In this document: positions 54,212 to 64,000 of the stretch, one piece after another | Layout: every line of letters starts with the position of its first letter | Numbering within the stretch: the first letter of the stretch is position 1 | Assembly: GCF_048128805.1 (NCBI RefSeq) | Contig: NC_136016.1 | Location: 9,200,001 to 9,264,000 of the forward strand | Direction of reading: 5' to 3' | From: Centroberyx gerrardi | Lineage: Eukaryota > Chordata > Actinopteri > Beryciformes > Berycidae | Length of the DNA stretch: 64,000 nucleotides | Notes under the pieces: generated by a model | What the model was told of the DNA's origin: nothing | The model's database searches: none | Seen by the model: the letters and a program-made list of their open reading frames with translations, nothing else | Position numbers and translations under genes: made by a program

Positions 54212-55537
54212 CTAGGCACTCCATAATTGTTTGGCTTGCTTTAGTACATTCTCAGCTGCCGCTCCAGCCGCCGCTTCACTCGCGGCTGTCTGCAATGTGT
54301 CAACGATGCCTATGAGAGGAAACACGCACACACACACAATGATGTGGTGAGAAATGGAAAAAGCAGCTACACTATGAACTTGAGTCAGTGGTCAACACAA
54401 GATGACTGCCAATAAAAATAAAACTATCACATCTATATTTTAAGAAAAGGGTTCGTTTATGTTTTCTGCAAAATACCTTATTTTCATATAACATATTTAT
54501 TATAATCCATGCTATGAATTTAGATGGGAAAGAGTCATGATGGAGGTCGGTAAAGTGTGCCTCACAAATAAAATAGGAAAATTGAGATGATGAACAAAAA
54601 AAATAGATCACCTTTATCCTCTTCCTTCTTTTCTCCCCCCACCACCTTGCTTAGCTGGTCCTTTGCTGCATCAGCTGGGAGACACAAAGACATCATCACA
54701 TATCCATTCAGGCAGATTGCTCTGTGTGCAATAGTGCTGAATATACCAACAATAAAATAGTAATACACAAATGTAAAATTAATGGTGAGCTGCCAAAGCA
54801 GAGACCCAGTACAGATGTGGAGTTTTTCTCATACTAGATTCTGTGTGGAAGGGGAACTAACCCAGCATGAGGAGTAGACATACTTTTTAATTCTTAGCTT
54901 CACTGCAATGAATGATTTTAAACTAACAAAAGCAAACAGAGTTAATTGATAATCACATTTTCTCGTTTTTTTTTTTTTATATATGTTCTTGAAAGTCATT
55001 CATGATCATCAGTTTTCAAAGGTAAGCTTTTTGTGGTAACTGAAAGTTAGCATATTCAACTCCTGTAGTCCGTATATAGTTTTAAGAGAAAAATAATAAT
55101 TGTACATATTCAAGTCCAATTCTGAAATAAGGCTAATATAAGCTTTTTTTTGTCAAGGAAAATGTATTAAGCAGGTTAAAAGTCTGTCCAAAAGTCTGTA
55201 TATGCACCTCCAGTTCAATCAGTTCAATGGCCAGACATGTTTTGCAGTGAGTTCAGTGCACCTTGGAATAGTGATCATTTTAATGTCTCTGAATATTAAC
55301 AGCATGCACTCCTTCAATACAGTGGACACCAGTTCGATTATAGTTAATTTTTAGTCAAATCATGTATTTGAAATGTATAAAGGAAATGCCTAGGAGTGAT
55401 GGATAAAGACTTACTGTAAGTATCTATATATTCACTTTAACAAAGCAGAGAATTGTGAATATCTCACCCGCCTGCTCGATAGCGGTGGTAGCTCCTTTCT
55501 CGATTAGACCTCCAAACATATCCATAGGATTAGACAT
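54212..55537 (-). CDS. Small amphipathic protein, copy C (ADIRF/FAM25-like), 76 aa
   Basis: Three - strand exons, 55468-55537, 54612-54674, 54212-54309, joining in frame to 76 residues, the length of human ADIRF. Starts MSNPMDMFGGLIEKGATTAI, middle ADAAKDQLSKVVGGEKKEED, end with DTLQTAASEAAAGAAAENVL and QAKQLWSA. It is the fullest copy and probably the best model for the ancestral gene. Predicted to be soluble and helical, with apolar faces rich in Ala/Val/Leu. Copies B and C share exon 2 almost exactly but differ strongly in exons 1 and 3, unlike the near-identical flanking introns. The polyA signal (54096-54091, - strand) is about 66 bp from the facing glud1-type signal. Family assignment is by synteny and size. 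Confidence 0.7.
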
Positions 55538-55715
55538 CTCTGCGGTGTGTTGTATCCTCTGTTGATACCTTGCTGAGGTGAGAATGTGTAGTAGTGGTTG
55601 TGAGAAAATGTGAGGGTGTGTGTGTGGGGGGAATGTTATATGAAGGTGGCAGAGGCCAGCCCACCACCACACACACCCCTGTCCGCATAGATCAAAGCTT
55701 GGGGCGGTAAATATG

Positions 55716-55757
<42 letters not shown>

Positions 55758-55809
55758 CTCTCTCTCTGAATGTATGCTCAGGCACACCTCAGGCCTGAGG
55801 ATGCTTACT

Positions 55810-55845
55810 GAAGACACACACATGTATTCCATGCCAACACATATT

Positions 55846-55895
<50 letters not shown>

Positions 55896-57103
55896 ACAGA
55901 TCACAACATTGTGAATATGTGGGTATGAAAGCTTTGAAAGCAGTGGCATCCTAACATTTTGTAGGACAATGTGAGTCACACTGAAAACATCCATGCTGTC
56001 AGCAAACACAAAGGGACAAGGCATGTATTAATAGTACATAACATGTTCTTGTGTGGGACAACACCCTTTCACTTTTAGTGTGTGTGTGTTTGTTTGACAG
56101 TTCCTATGGGGTGTTGGCTATGTGCTCCGCCCTGGTGTGGCTCCTCTTCATTGTGCCCGCTAGCACCAGCCTCAGTATAACAACCTGATTTTGGCACAGA
56201 TCAGAGTATCTGTCTGGCCTTTTGCGTGAGGAGTAAGGTGGCGTGAGACTGGTAAAATGCTACCTGGCAGGGTTATTAAATGTAATTACACACAACGATC
56301 CAACCTAGTTGAAGATATGGGTGTGTGTGTGTGTGAGAGAGAGAGAGCGAGAGATAATGAGACTACTTGATCACAGGTATCCTGAAGCCTGCCATTTCCA
56401 GTGTGTCAGCTGCACTCACTCACCTGTTGAAAGCTTTTGTTTTCCCCAGAGAAATGCTAGTATAATAGTTTAATGCTGTATAATAATGAATAGTATAATG
56501 CTGTTAGTATAATAAGATAGTGTGATGACGTTCCCAGCACTCCGCCATGTCTCTGTCTTGTAGGCCATTAGTCCAACAGATCTGTCTGTTAATACATAGG
56601 TAAATCAGTGGTGGGACATCTGTATGTGATGAATTCATCTATTTGACTTGATGCAGAGTTTGCAGAGTTTCTTTCTCTCTGCGTTATGAACACCCAACTT
56701 TCCACCCCAAGGTCTAATAAGACAACTGAATAAATAAACTCTTGACACAGCAGTTGGATTTCAACAAAATCATTTTAATTTCACTGGTACTGTTTATAAA
56801 ATCAGCGAGTCTGCTTTGATGCCAACTTAAACATGGTGCGTGATTGTGTCTGAATTTGTGTTCGTGTAGGTGAGTGAAGTGAGATTTGTGTGTTGTGTAT
56901 GTGTGTGTGTGTGTGTGTCAGTGTGAATGTGTATATGTACGTGTGTGTGTGTGCGTGCGTGCGTGTTCGTGTGAATGTGAATGTCAGATTGCTTGATAAG
57001 GCAACATGCAGTCATCAGTTTCCATTGGCCTCAAAGTAAAAACACACAGACCTGTTCCAGACACAAACACACACACTTTGCTGGCTGGACCTGTTCTATG
57101 TTA

Positions 57104-57134
<31 letters not shown>

Positions 57135-58298
57135 GTGCATACATACAGACACACACACATACACACACCGATGCCGGGCAGACGAGCTGTAGAGTTACCA
57201 CAAGCAGTGAGGGGCGGGGCACAGTGAGTGACAGGATAACGGAATCCTCTGATTGGCTGAGACAGTTGATGGGTGGGAGCTTCAGAACAGCCAGGGTTCA
57301 GAGTGGGACCAGTTAGTGTGAAATGAACCGTACCATTAAAAACTACATATCCCAGGATTCAGCGTAGTGTAACGTCCCTATTGGCTGACTGCCTGACTCC
57401 CTGACTGACTGTCTTTATTCACCACAGACATCGGAATAACTGACTGGCTGACGTCCATATTGCTTGTTTCTCTCTACGCATGCAAACCAGTTTCACAAAG
57501 ACTAAAAAGCAAGTCAGCCTACAGTATAACAACAAGTGAACCAACACAACGAGGGACCTGATTATCATCGGCCTTGTTTCTCACACTGTCGTTCATCCTC
57601 CCACTTCTAATGACTCTAAACCCGGACTAAACCCAGGCCAGATTAAATCCCACCTCACACTGCCGAGTTTGAGCTGTACGGTATGTGCCATATTGCTTCT
57701 GCTTTTAAGATTTAAGGAACAACTCGTGGAACATCTGCCCTCGTTGTCTCTCGCATCCAATGCACCCGACTCAGGCCGAGAGAATGAGCGTAATGTATTG
57801 CTTTCTGGCTGACGATAATAACCCTGTTTCTACATGTCGAGACAAAACACACGCTAAGCCAATACAAAGCTATATAGGACAGCCGCTACTCTACGGTTAC
57901 AACACACCACAAGTCACTCTACGGGTCTGTTCATGCAGTCTACTGTAGCTAACTAACTATCACACACACAAAACAGAATGGTCATCATCTCTCTCCATCG
58001 CATGATTCCCTGCAGAAGCCTCTGGAGCGCCGTCCTTATTTTACACGTCAGCGGTTAGGCATGCACACGCACACACACATAGAAGCTCACATGCACACAC
58101 ACAACACACACACACAAAAAGTTGCTCACACCTTCTCAAACCCCGTCTCAGTCACACAGGGAGTTGCCTATTTCGCTCTTGCTGTGCGTCATCCTGCAGA
58201 GGCCCGATCATTTGTTGTTGCAGTATTTATTCACACACCCAGATACTCTAATAAACTAAATTCCTCTAAACAATGACTACAATTGTCACTCATCTGCC

Positions 58299-58332
<34 letters not shown>

Positions 58333-58424
58333 CTTTGCTAGTATTTATGTATGCGCGTGTGTGTGTGTGTCTCTCAGGGCGGGTGTGAGTGTGTATTGCG
58401 TATGGAAGCGTGTCTCTGTTTGGT

Positions 58425-58455
<31 letters not shown>

Positions 58456-58901
58456 GAGCAGGTCTCCCTATAGGGGGGTAGGTATGGGGTGACAACAACA
58501 CCGGGGTTAATATCATGACAACACTAACACAGGGATCGGGTGAGGGAAGACGGGCGGTGGAAGAAAAGCTACAGGCTGCAGAAAAACAGGGCGTTTGGTG
58601 GGGGGTGAGGGGTCGGGGGTGGGGGTGGGGGTTAAAGGGGGCATTACAGGTGGCAGAGGACTGCTGGGGGGGTTAACAGGAGGGCATCAGGGAGTGACGG
58701 GGCAGGGGGGTGGGGGGTGGGAGGTAGGAGGGGTGGGGAGTGGGTGGGAGTGGGAGGGGGCAATCTGGAAGAGTCTGTTTCAGTTGATTTGGTTCCCATA
58801 AAGTCACAAAAAAATATGTCGAACATCTGGAGTCTGGTACAGCGAGGCGAGGGGGAGCGAGGGACCATCGGAGAGGACGGGAGGAGAGGTCCCGACAGCG
58901 A
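55810..58901. other. Region downstream of sncg; possible sncg 3'UTR and an unexplained promoter-like patch
   Basis: No confident coding exon. CA/TG runs at 55849-55890, 56891-56918, 57103-57131, 58301-58332 and 58427-58452. For sncg (- strand) AATAAA hexamers appear as TTTATT at 58226-58231 and near 57413, and an ATTAAA near 56771-56776, so the 3'UTR end is ambiguous. A + frame from the acceptor-like GTTTGACAG (56100) is hydrophobic (YGVLAMCSALVWLLFIVP) before a stop, but is unsupported. Confidence 0.45.
57245..57395. promoter_or_regulatory. CCAAT boxes around a ZNF143-like motif
   Basis: ACTACATATCCCAGGATTC at 57342-57360 resembles the ZNF143/Staf consensus (ACTACAATTCCCAGAATGC). Inverted CCAAT boxes flank it (GATTGGCTGA near 57251, TATTGGCTGA near 57380). 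This combination is typical of broad vertebrate promoters, but no known gene start lies here. Confidence 0.4.
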
Positions 58902-61810
58902 CTAATACCCCTGGAAGGAAGGAAGGAAGGAAGGAAGGAAGGAAGGAAGGAAAGAAAAAACAAAGAAAAAAGTAAATCAACATTCATATTAATATGTTTC
59001 AAGATTATACAGAGGTAATGAATTACTGTCCTCAGCCAATACTGTCACATAGAGTTTGATCTGACTGAACTACAAGCTAATTGCTTAGACACACTGCAAA
59101 AAATTCATTCATTTAGTCAGTTATTGGGTCCTAAAATCCTAATTTTCTTAAAAAAAGTGAAAGAAATCTGCCAATTGGGTGAGAGAAATTCACTTGTTAC
59201 CAATGCAAATCAACTTGTTTCAAGCATTTCGTAGAATCAAGTTGAATTTTTTTTCACTTGTTTTAAGAAAATTAGGATTTTTAGGACTCAATAATAGACT
59301 AAATGACTCGTTAAGATGGAGACTTTTTGCAGTGCGCTTTGATCCCAGTACCAGCCCTCTAGCTGTTTCCTCACCTCTCCTCCTTCGCCTCCCTGCTCCA
59401 TTCCTCCATATTCTCCCTGTAGGAATAGAGAAAGAGAGAGTAGGATACATTAGAGATGAGAAAGAGGTGGAGGTGATGTCAGAGCTGAGATGACAGGATG
59501 AGGCGATAGGAGGACGGGGGAGGGGGGGGGGGGCCTCAAGCATCAAGGCCACCTTCCACTAGCTCCCCCCTCCCTCCAGCTCTGATCTACCAAGGCGGTA
59601 AGGCTACAAACACCATGCACTAGGGTTCAAACAGCCTGTTGTGGTAAGTTGTGCTTATGGCGTTGCAGGGGGTCTTGAGTGTTTGAGGGTTACAGCATGT
59701 TTAATAAATTATGACCTTCACCTACCAGGCTCTGTGTGCAAAGCCTTCCCTTATATTCTGGCTGAACGTTGCGTAGAAGCTAAGCTATTTCAGTGCATGC
59801 CATGAGGATATTCAATAGCTTTTCTATTGTGCTAGAGATGTGGCTGAGAGCTTGTCATATCACTTAAGCTAGACGGTAGTATGGTTAGAAATGGACCTGG
59901 GAGAGTTTTAGTATCACTATAGCCTAAAACCACACAAGTGAGTGAGCATCTGAGGGGTCAGAGGAAAGTGCCTGCAGTATTCAGAGTAAGAACTCACATT
60001 AATAACGCCTGAATTGCTCTCAGAGATACTATGGGATGTGCTACTGTTGTACAATCTATGTCATTTGATGGAAGCTCTTATCCAAAGCCCCTTATAGTGC
60101 AGGACTGCATACATTTTTAATAAGTGGCTTGAATTTCTCCTTTCCCGTCTTGACGCTCACTTAGTCTGGTGTGGGCCGTTAGCTACAATAGGTAGTAGCA
60201 TGCAGGGTGTCCCCTCTTTATCTCTCCTTGACCCCCACCCGCCCCCACACATGATGACCTATAACCTATGACCCCACACAGTCCTGTCCAATAGGCACCT
60301 CGTATACAGGCTCCTCCTACCAGGGCAACACAGAGGAGACACAAACAACATAAACAAGTACAGATTAGCAAAAGAACAGAAACACAGCACAGAACAACAC
60401 AGCACAGCAGTGCACAGTCACACACAGAAACACAATACGATAACAAAATCAATAACACACAAAATTTTGAACTATAATAGAAAGCAGTGCACCAAACACA
60501 ACACCAACGTTAGATGTAAGAGCATCTAACATATTGCACAAAGAGGTCTGACAACAGGGTTCAAATTATAAGAAGGCCACACGAGGGATGTCAATATGAA
60601 ATTGTTTGTGTGTGCCACCAAATTAAATTAAAAATATTTTAAGTTGGCCCAGCCAGGCAACATTAGTCATCCCCCAAGAGCTGAAATACAGTATAATTTG
60701 AACCCTGGTTAAAAACAACAAAATATATCATTACAAATACAGTGCAAATATATAATAGTTTGCAACTTCATGTTTGCACTCGGTTTATGCTTGCACTGGG
60801 CAAGGTTATCTATAATAGATAAATGTATGAAAATGTATCTTTATAATTAAGAGTATAAATATAAAGGTGTTGTGGATCAATTTAGCATTCAGCATTGTAC
60901 AAATGTATCACTTATTCAAGGGAAGAAAGAGTGAAAGTGAGATGTTTTTTCCCTAATGAGAGTGTGTTTTATGTGGGGAAAGAGCTCTCTCTAGTGGCTG
61001 ACCACAGGCCCTGCTGCCTAAACTACGCCATTCAACATCAGCACACTACCTGCGGCAGACTGTAACCTTTGAACTTGCGGGTCTCGTCACATCTATGTCC
61101 CTCTGACAACGGACTGTCTGACCTTTTTAGAGCAGGACATCAGCCATGATCAGACCTTTCGATGGTGCTGCACACTGACCCCGACCCCGAAATACGCTCC
61201 TGTGTTGAGCATCTAAAAAGATTGTTCTGATTTGGATGGCTCCTTGCTCTCACCACTCAAAGTGTTCATGTTTGTCTTTGAGTTTTGGTAATTCTATTTC
61301 CTGGTTCTGTTTTTGTGATACGTTTGTGATCCCTGAAGGAGAAATTCCCTTTGTTTTCCTCCTCCACAGGGAGGTCAGAGGTCAGGGTTGCTAGTGGGGA
61401 TTCACTTCAGCAGGGTAGATGCTTGGTGGATGCATGGTTTAAACCCGGGTGTTGTGGCAGAATATTATTGTCCCTATCCTCATTACATCACTACTGGTGT
61501 GAAACCACTAAAACCTGCGGAAACCACTGGTGATCCAATGCTGCCATGGCGACTGACCTGGTTGATCAACCCGGTCGACGCGGCGACGTTCTCAACCCCC
61601 TCCACGGTTGCCTGTGACACGTCGTTGGCCCCGGCAGCCGCTGTGTCGCCAACAATGTTGGCCTGCTCGTTGGTCCTGTTGGCCACTGGGGGCACATAGA
61701 GGAAGAGGGTTAGCAGCAAGACTGGGACACACACACACACACACACACATAAATGCAGTTTGTCTTACCTGTGTTTACTCCTGACACGACTCCCTCCTTT
61801 GTCTTATTGC
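58902..61810 (-). CDS. sncg: Gamma-synuclein, 3' coding exons (first coding exon not in window)
   Basis: Small vesicle- and membrane-associated neuronal protein. - strand exons: 61769-61810, 61558-61685, 59375-59416, 58902-58910. The first is exactly 42 nt, the invariant small synuclein exon, and reads NKTKEGVVSGVNT. The next reads VANRTNEQANIVGDTAAAGA and QATVEGVENVAASTGLINQ, the C-terminal KTKEGV-type repeats and the hydrophobic stretch. Then GEYGGMEQGGEGGE and a tiny terminal exon (GY, stop), giving an acidic/glycine-rich C-terminus typical of fish gamma-synuclein. All sites are GT-AG and in frame. The exon with the N-terminus (MDVFKKGF-type) was sought up to 64000 and not found, so it is presumed upstream. 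Its place next to glud1 agrees with mammals. Confidence 0.9.
58915..58951 (-). repeat. (GGAA)n microsatellite forming the acceptor tract of the last sncg exon
   Basis: On the - strand it reads (TTCC)n directly before CAG|GGGTATTAG. It acts as the pyrimidine tract for a terminal coding exon of only 9 coding nt. Confidence 0.75.
59092..59334. repeat. hAT-like MITE in an sncg intron (CACTGCAAAAA ends)
   Basis: The ends CACTGCAAAAA and TTTTTGCAGTG are inverted repeats, and the interior is largely palindromic (CCTAATTTTCTTAAAA near 59138 and its complement near 59260). 243 bp, no ORF, typical of fish hAT-type MITEs. Confidence 0.8.
59417..61557 (-). other. sncg intron, no gene seen
   Basis: A 2.1 kb intron between the VANRTNEQ exon and the GEYGGMEQ exon. 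Contains a G run near 59517-59534 and AT-rich sequence around 60430-60900; nothing else recognised. Confidence 0.6.
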
Positions 61811-63482
61811 CTGAAAAAGAGAGAGAGAGATCACAATCACATTCATACATACAGACTGAGGTTTGTGATGAGGTCAGTGAGGTTTCAGTCCCATCCTACT
61901 CAACTCTAATCTCTCTATCCTTACTCCATTCCACTGATAACTCTTAGAAAAAGAATCAATATCACCTGAGAAAAGGTTCAGTCAAAATCTATATTTGAAA
62001 TAAATACACACCACAATATGAAAAACTGATAATGAAATAAATGCTGGATAATTTAGTAACTCGTCAAAATGTAATAAACTGACCCTCTAAATGGATTGAA
62101 TATGTAATTAAACCTGTTAATGTAATATAATGTGCATTACATTATTACATTAGCTGATGTTTATTACTTCAAAAGGGGTGTAACATATTTTTAACTGATG
62201 ATGCAATAATATTATTGACTCATAATGTAATAACTAAGAATGAGAAGAATGTAATAAATTGATTTGTTAATAGTCAGTCATTAATAGTCAGTATTATTAT
62301 TATATCATCAGTTAAAGATGTTACAATTATTATCACATCACTGTAGTAATGTGATGTAATTTATTATATTAATAGGTTTCATTACATTTTTGACCCATTT
62401 AAATTTATCACATTATGTTATTACATTATCCAGCGGTTTGCACATCATCAGCTGCCAAGGTCATAGATGCAGCATATTTAGTGCTGTTTATGGGTGAGGA
62501 AGTAAAATGATTCCTGTAATAAATAAACATTTTCATTGAGATGGTATTTTGAAAAATGGATGACAAAGGGAGGAAACATAGCTAGATATATAGATAAAAT
62601 AGCTAGATGACATAAAAATAGACTTTTTCTGTATTCTTCTGATCACTCTTATGCTATTGCGGCCCCTAGACTGTGAAACAGCCTTCCTGAAAATGTTGGT
62701 CAGCAGTATCCATTGCCATTTCTAAAAATGGATTTTAAGACCCACTTTTACTCAATGGCCTTTCAGTGTGATTGATGTGCTTCACCTGCTTTTTGGAAAT
62801 GTGCTCGGTCCTTTTTGTCTGCGTCTGTGTCTTTTGTCTACATCGTTTCTTTTTCTGTTACCTTTTTCTTTCGACCTTGTGAAGTGCTCTAAAACAAAGG
62901 GGTTGGTGTTTAAGGCCCCATATAAATAATGTTGACTTCCCATGCTGACTATTTTATGTTTTCTCAAAACATTTTTTATGGGAAAACAAATTCTTTCCTG
63001 CCTTTTTTTTCCCTACAACAACACTACCTCTGTGTATCCCCCTCTCCTCCCCACCCCTGTGCTCATTACAGTATGATCCCAAGCAGATTAAATGGTAGTT
63101 ATGTAATCTGCCAGAGTGAGGGATAGAGAGAGAGAGAGGAGACAGAGAGAGAGAGAGAGAGAGAGGCGAGAGGAGAGGGGGGGGGGGGGGGGCTCTACTC
63201 TTTAGAGTGGAAGGAAAGAAGGAAGGAAGGTAGAAATTAAGGAAGCAAGGAAGGAAGGATGGAGGGGCGGAAGGATAATTCTCAAGCAAATCCAGCTTAA
63301 AAATCAGCAGAATAACATCAGTCATATTACTGCACAGCCTTTGCATACAGACATCATGAGGAGTCGTTGCATACTGTTTCCACAAATGCAGATGCTGCCA
63401 CATACAGTAGCCTGCATCCACCACCACCTAACCCCCCTCCACCCCCACCCTTCTCTCTGCCCCATCTTTTTTCCCTACCCTC

Positions 63483-63518
<36 letters not shown>

Positions 63519-63734
63519 GCTTCCCTCCATCTCTCTGCACGCTCCCTGTGTTACATGAGCCACGTGCCTGAGTACTGAGCAGTACTGCAGTACAGCCCGA
63601 CTCTCTCTCCCTCAAACACACACGTACACGTACACACACACATACACTGCGATGACACAGCTTCTTTCTCTCAGCCAACGGAGGGAGCCCCCTAAGCCTT
63701 TACTGTGCTCTGTGAATATCTGTATGTCTGCGTG

Positions 63735-63771
<37 letters not shown>

Positions 63772-64000
63772 TGATCTGTCACCTTCATACACACTGCATC
63801 TGTCAAAGGATAACTTAGAAGCTTTAAATTAACTTGTGCCTTGCTTTGAGAAGTAAATGATCAAACGAAGCGACATCGCATGGTAGCGTTGACTGGAGAC
63901 AGATGCAAGAGTAAGGAATGGTTGAAATAATGTATTAAACTCGCAAAAATATGGCTTTTATCATTTTTTCAGGGGCCGATTTGTGGCACAGCAGTCAGAC
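61811..64000 (-). other. Upstream sncg intron / flank
   Basis: No coding exon seen. Contains an AT-rich ATTA/TAAT stretch (62000-62410), the L2 tail at 62640-62935, GA and CT runs (63126-63165, 63487-63516), a 16-nt G run near 63177-63192 and (TG)n at 63736-63770. Confidence 0.5.
62640..62935 (+). mobile_element. 3' end of an L2/Maui-type LINE
   Basis: The + strand translates as YAIAAPRL, stop, NSLPENVGQQ, then LKMDFKTHFYSMAF, the conserved APRLWNSLP...FK..LKTHLF block near the C-terminus of L2/CR1 reverse transcriptases; the Trp codon is TGA. It is followed by the typical tail CTTGTGAAGTGCTCT and a degenerate ATAAATAAT end. A dead 5'-truncated copy. Confidence 0.75.

Overview
The window is nuclear DNA from a ray-finned (teleost) fish. 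Every protein-coding gene is split by GT-AG introns, the proteins are closest to vertebrate families, and the non-coding DNA is packed with CA/TG and CT microsatellites, small terminal-inverted-repeat elements, a tRNA-derived SINE and an L2-type LINE tail, all typical of fish. I cannot name the species.

Layout. (1) 1-11.7 kb, + strand: the 3' two-thirds of a protein kinase C epsilon gene (prkce): C1A, C1B, a variable hinge, and the kinase domain through the C-terminal tail, in 13 visible exons, followed by a 2 kb 3'UTR. The C2-encoding exons lie upstream of the window. (2) 12.17-18.52 kb, + strand: a nine-exon bHLH-PAS gene that starts like EPAS1/HIF-2alpha and keeps HIF intron phases, but stops just after PAS-B. 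It encodes 384 residues with no oxygen-dependent degradation domain or transactivation domains. It begins about 0.5 kb after the prkce polyA signal. (3) 18.5-27.2 kb: an AT-rich, gene-poor stretch. (4) 27.48-46.95 kb, + strand: a complete 13-exon mitochondrial glutamate dehydrogenase gene (glud1, 542 aa). Its intron 10 holds a separate antisense 132-aa ORF with its own 5'UTR intron, a SINE with clear target-site duplications, and a Tc1-like MITE. (5) About 46.2-55.8 kb: a recent, partly deleted tandem duplication. Each unit has the 3' end of glud1 (two units keep exons 12-13, one keeps only the UTR tail) facing a tiny three-exon gene on the - strand. That gives three copies of a small amphipathic-helix protein (76, 70 and 54 aa) that I compare by position and length with ADIRF/FAM25. 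(6) 58.9-61.8 kb, - strand: gamma-synuclein (sncg). Its first coding exon is not seen in the window.

The right half reproduces the vertebrate neighbourhood SNCG-ADIRF-FAM25-GLUD1 (human 10q23). The left half reproduces PRKCE-EPAS1 (human 2p21). The two blocks meet in the 18.5-27.2 kb spacer. The most notable items are the truncated HIF-2alpha-like gene (predicted oxygen-insensitive and possibly inhibitory), the glud1-tail/small-protein array, and the many splice sites built directly out of microsatellites.

All exon boundaries were derived by hand from reading frame, GT-AG signals and remembered protein families. No database search was run.
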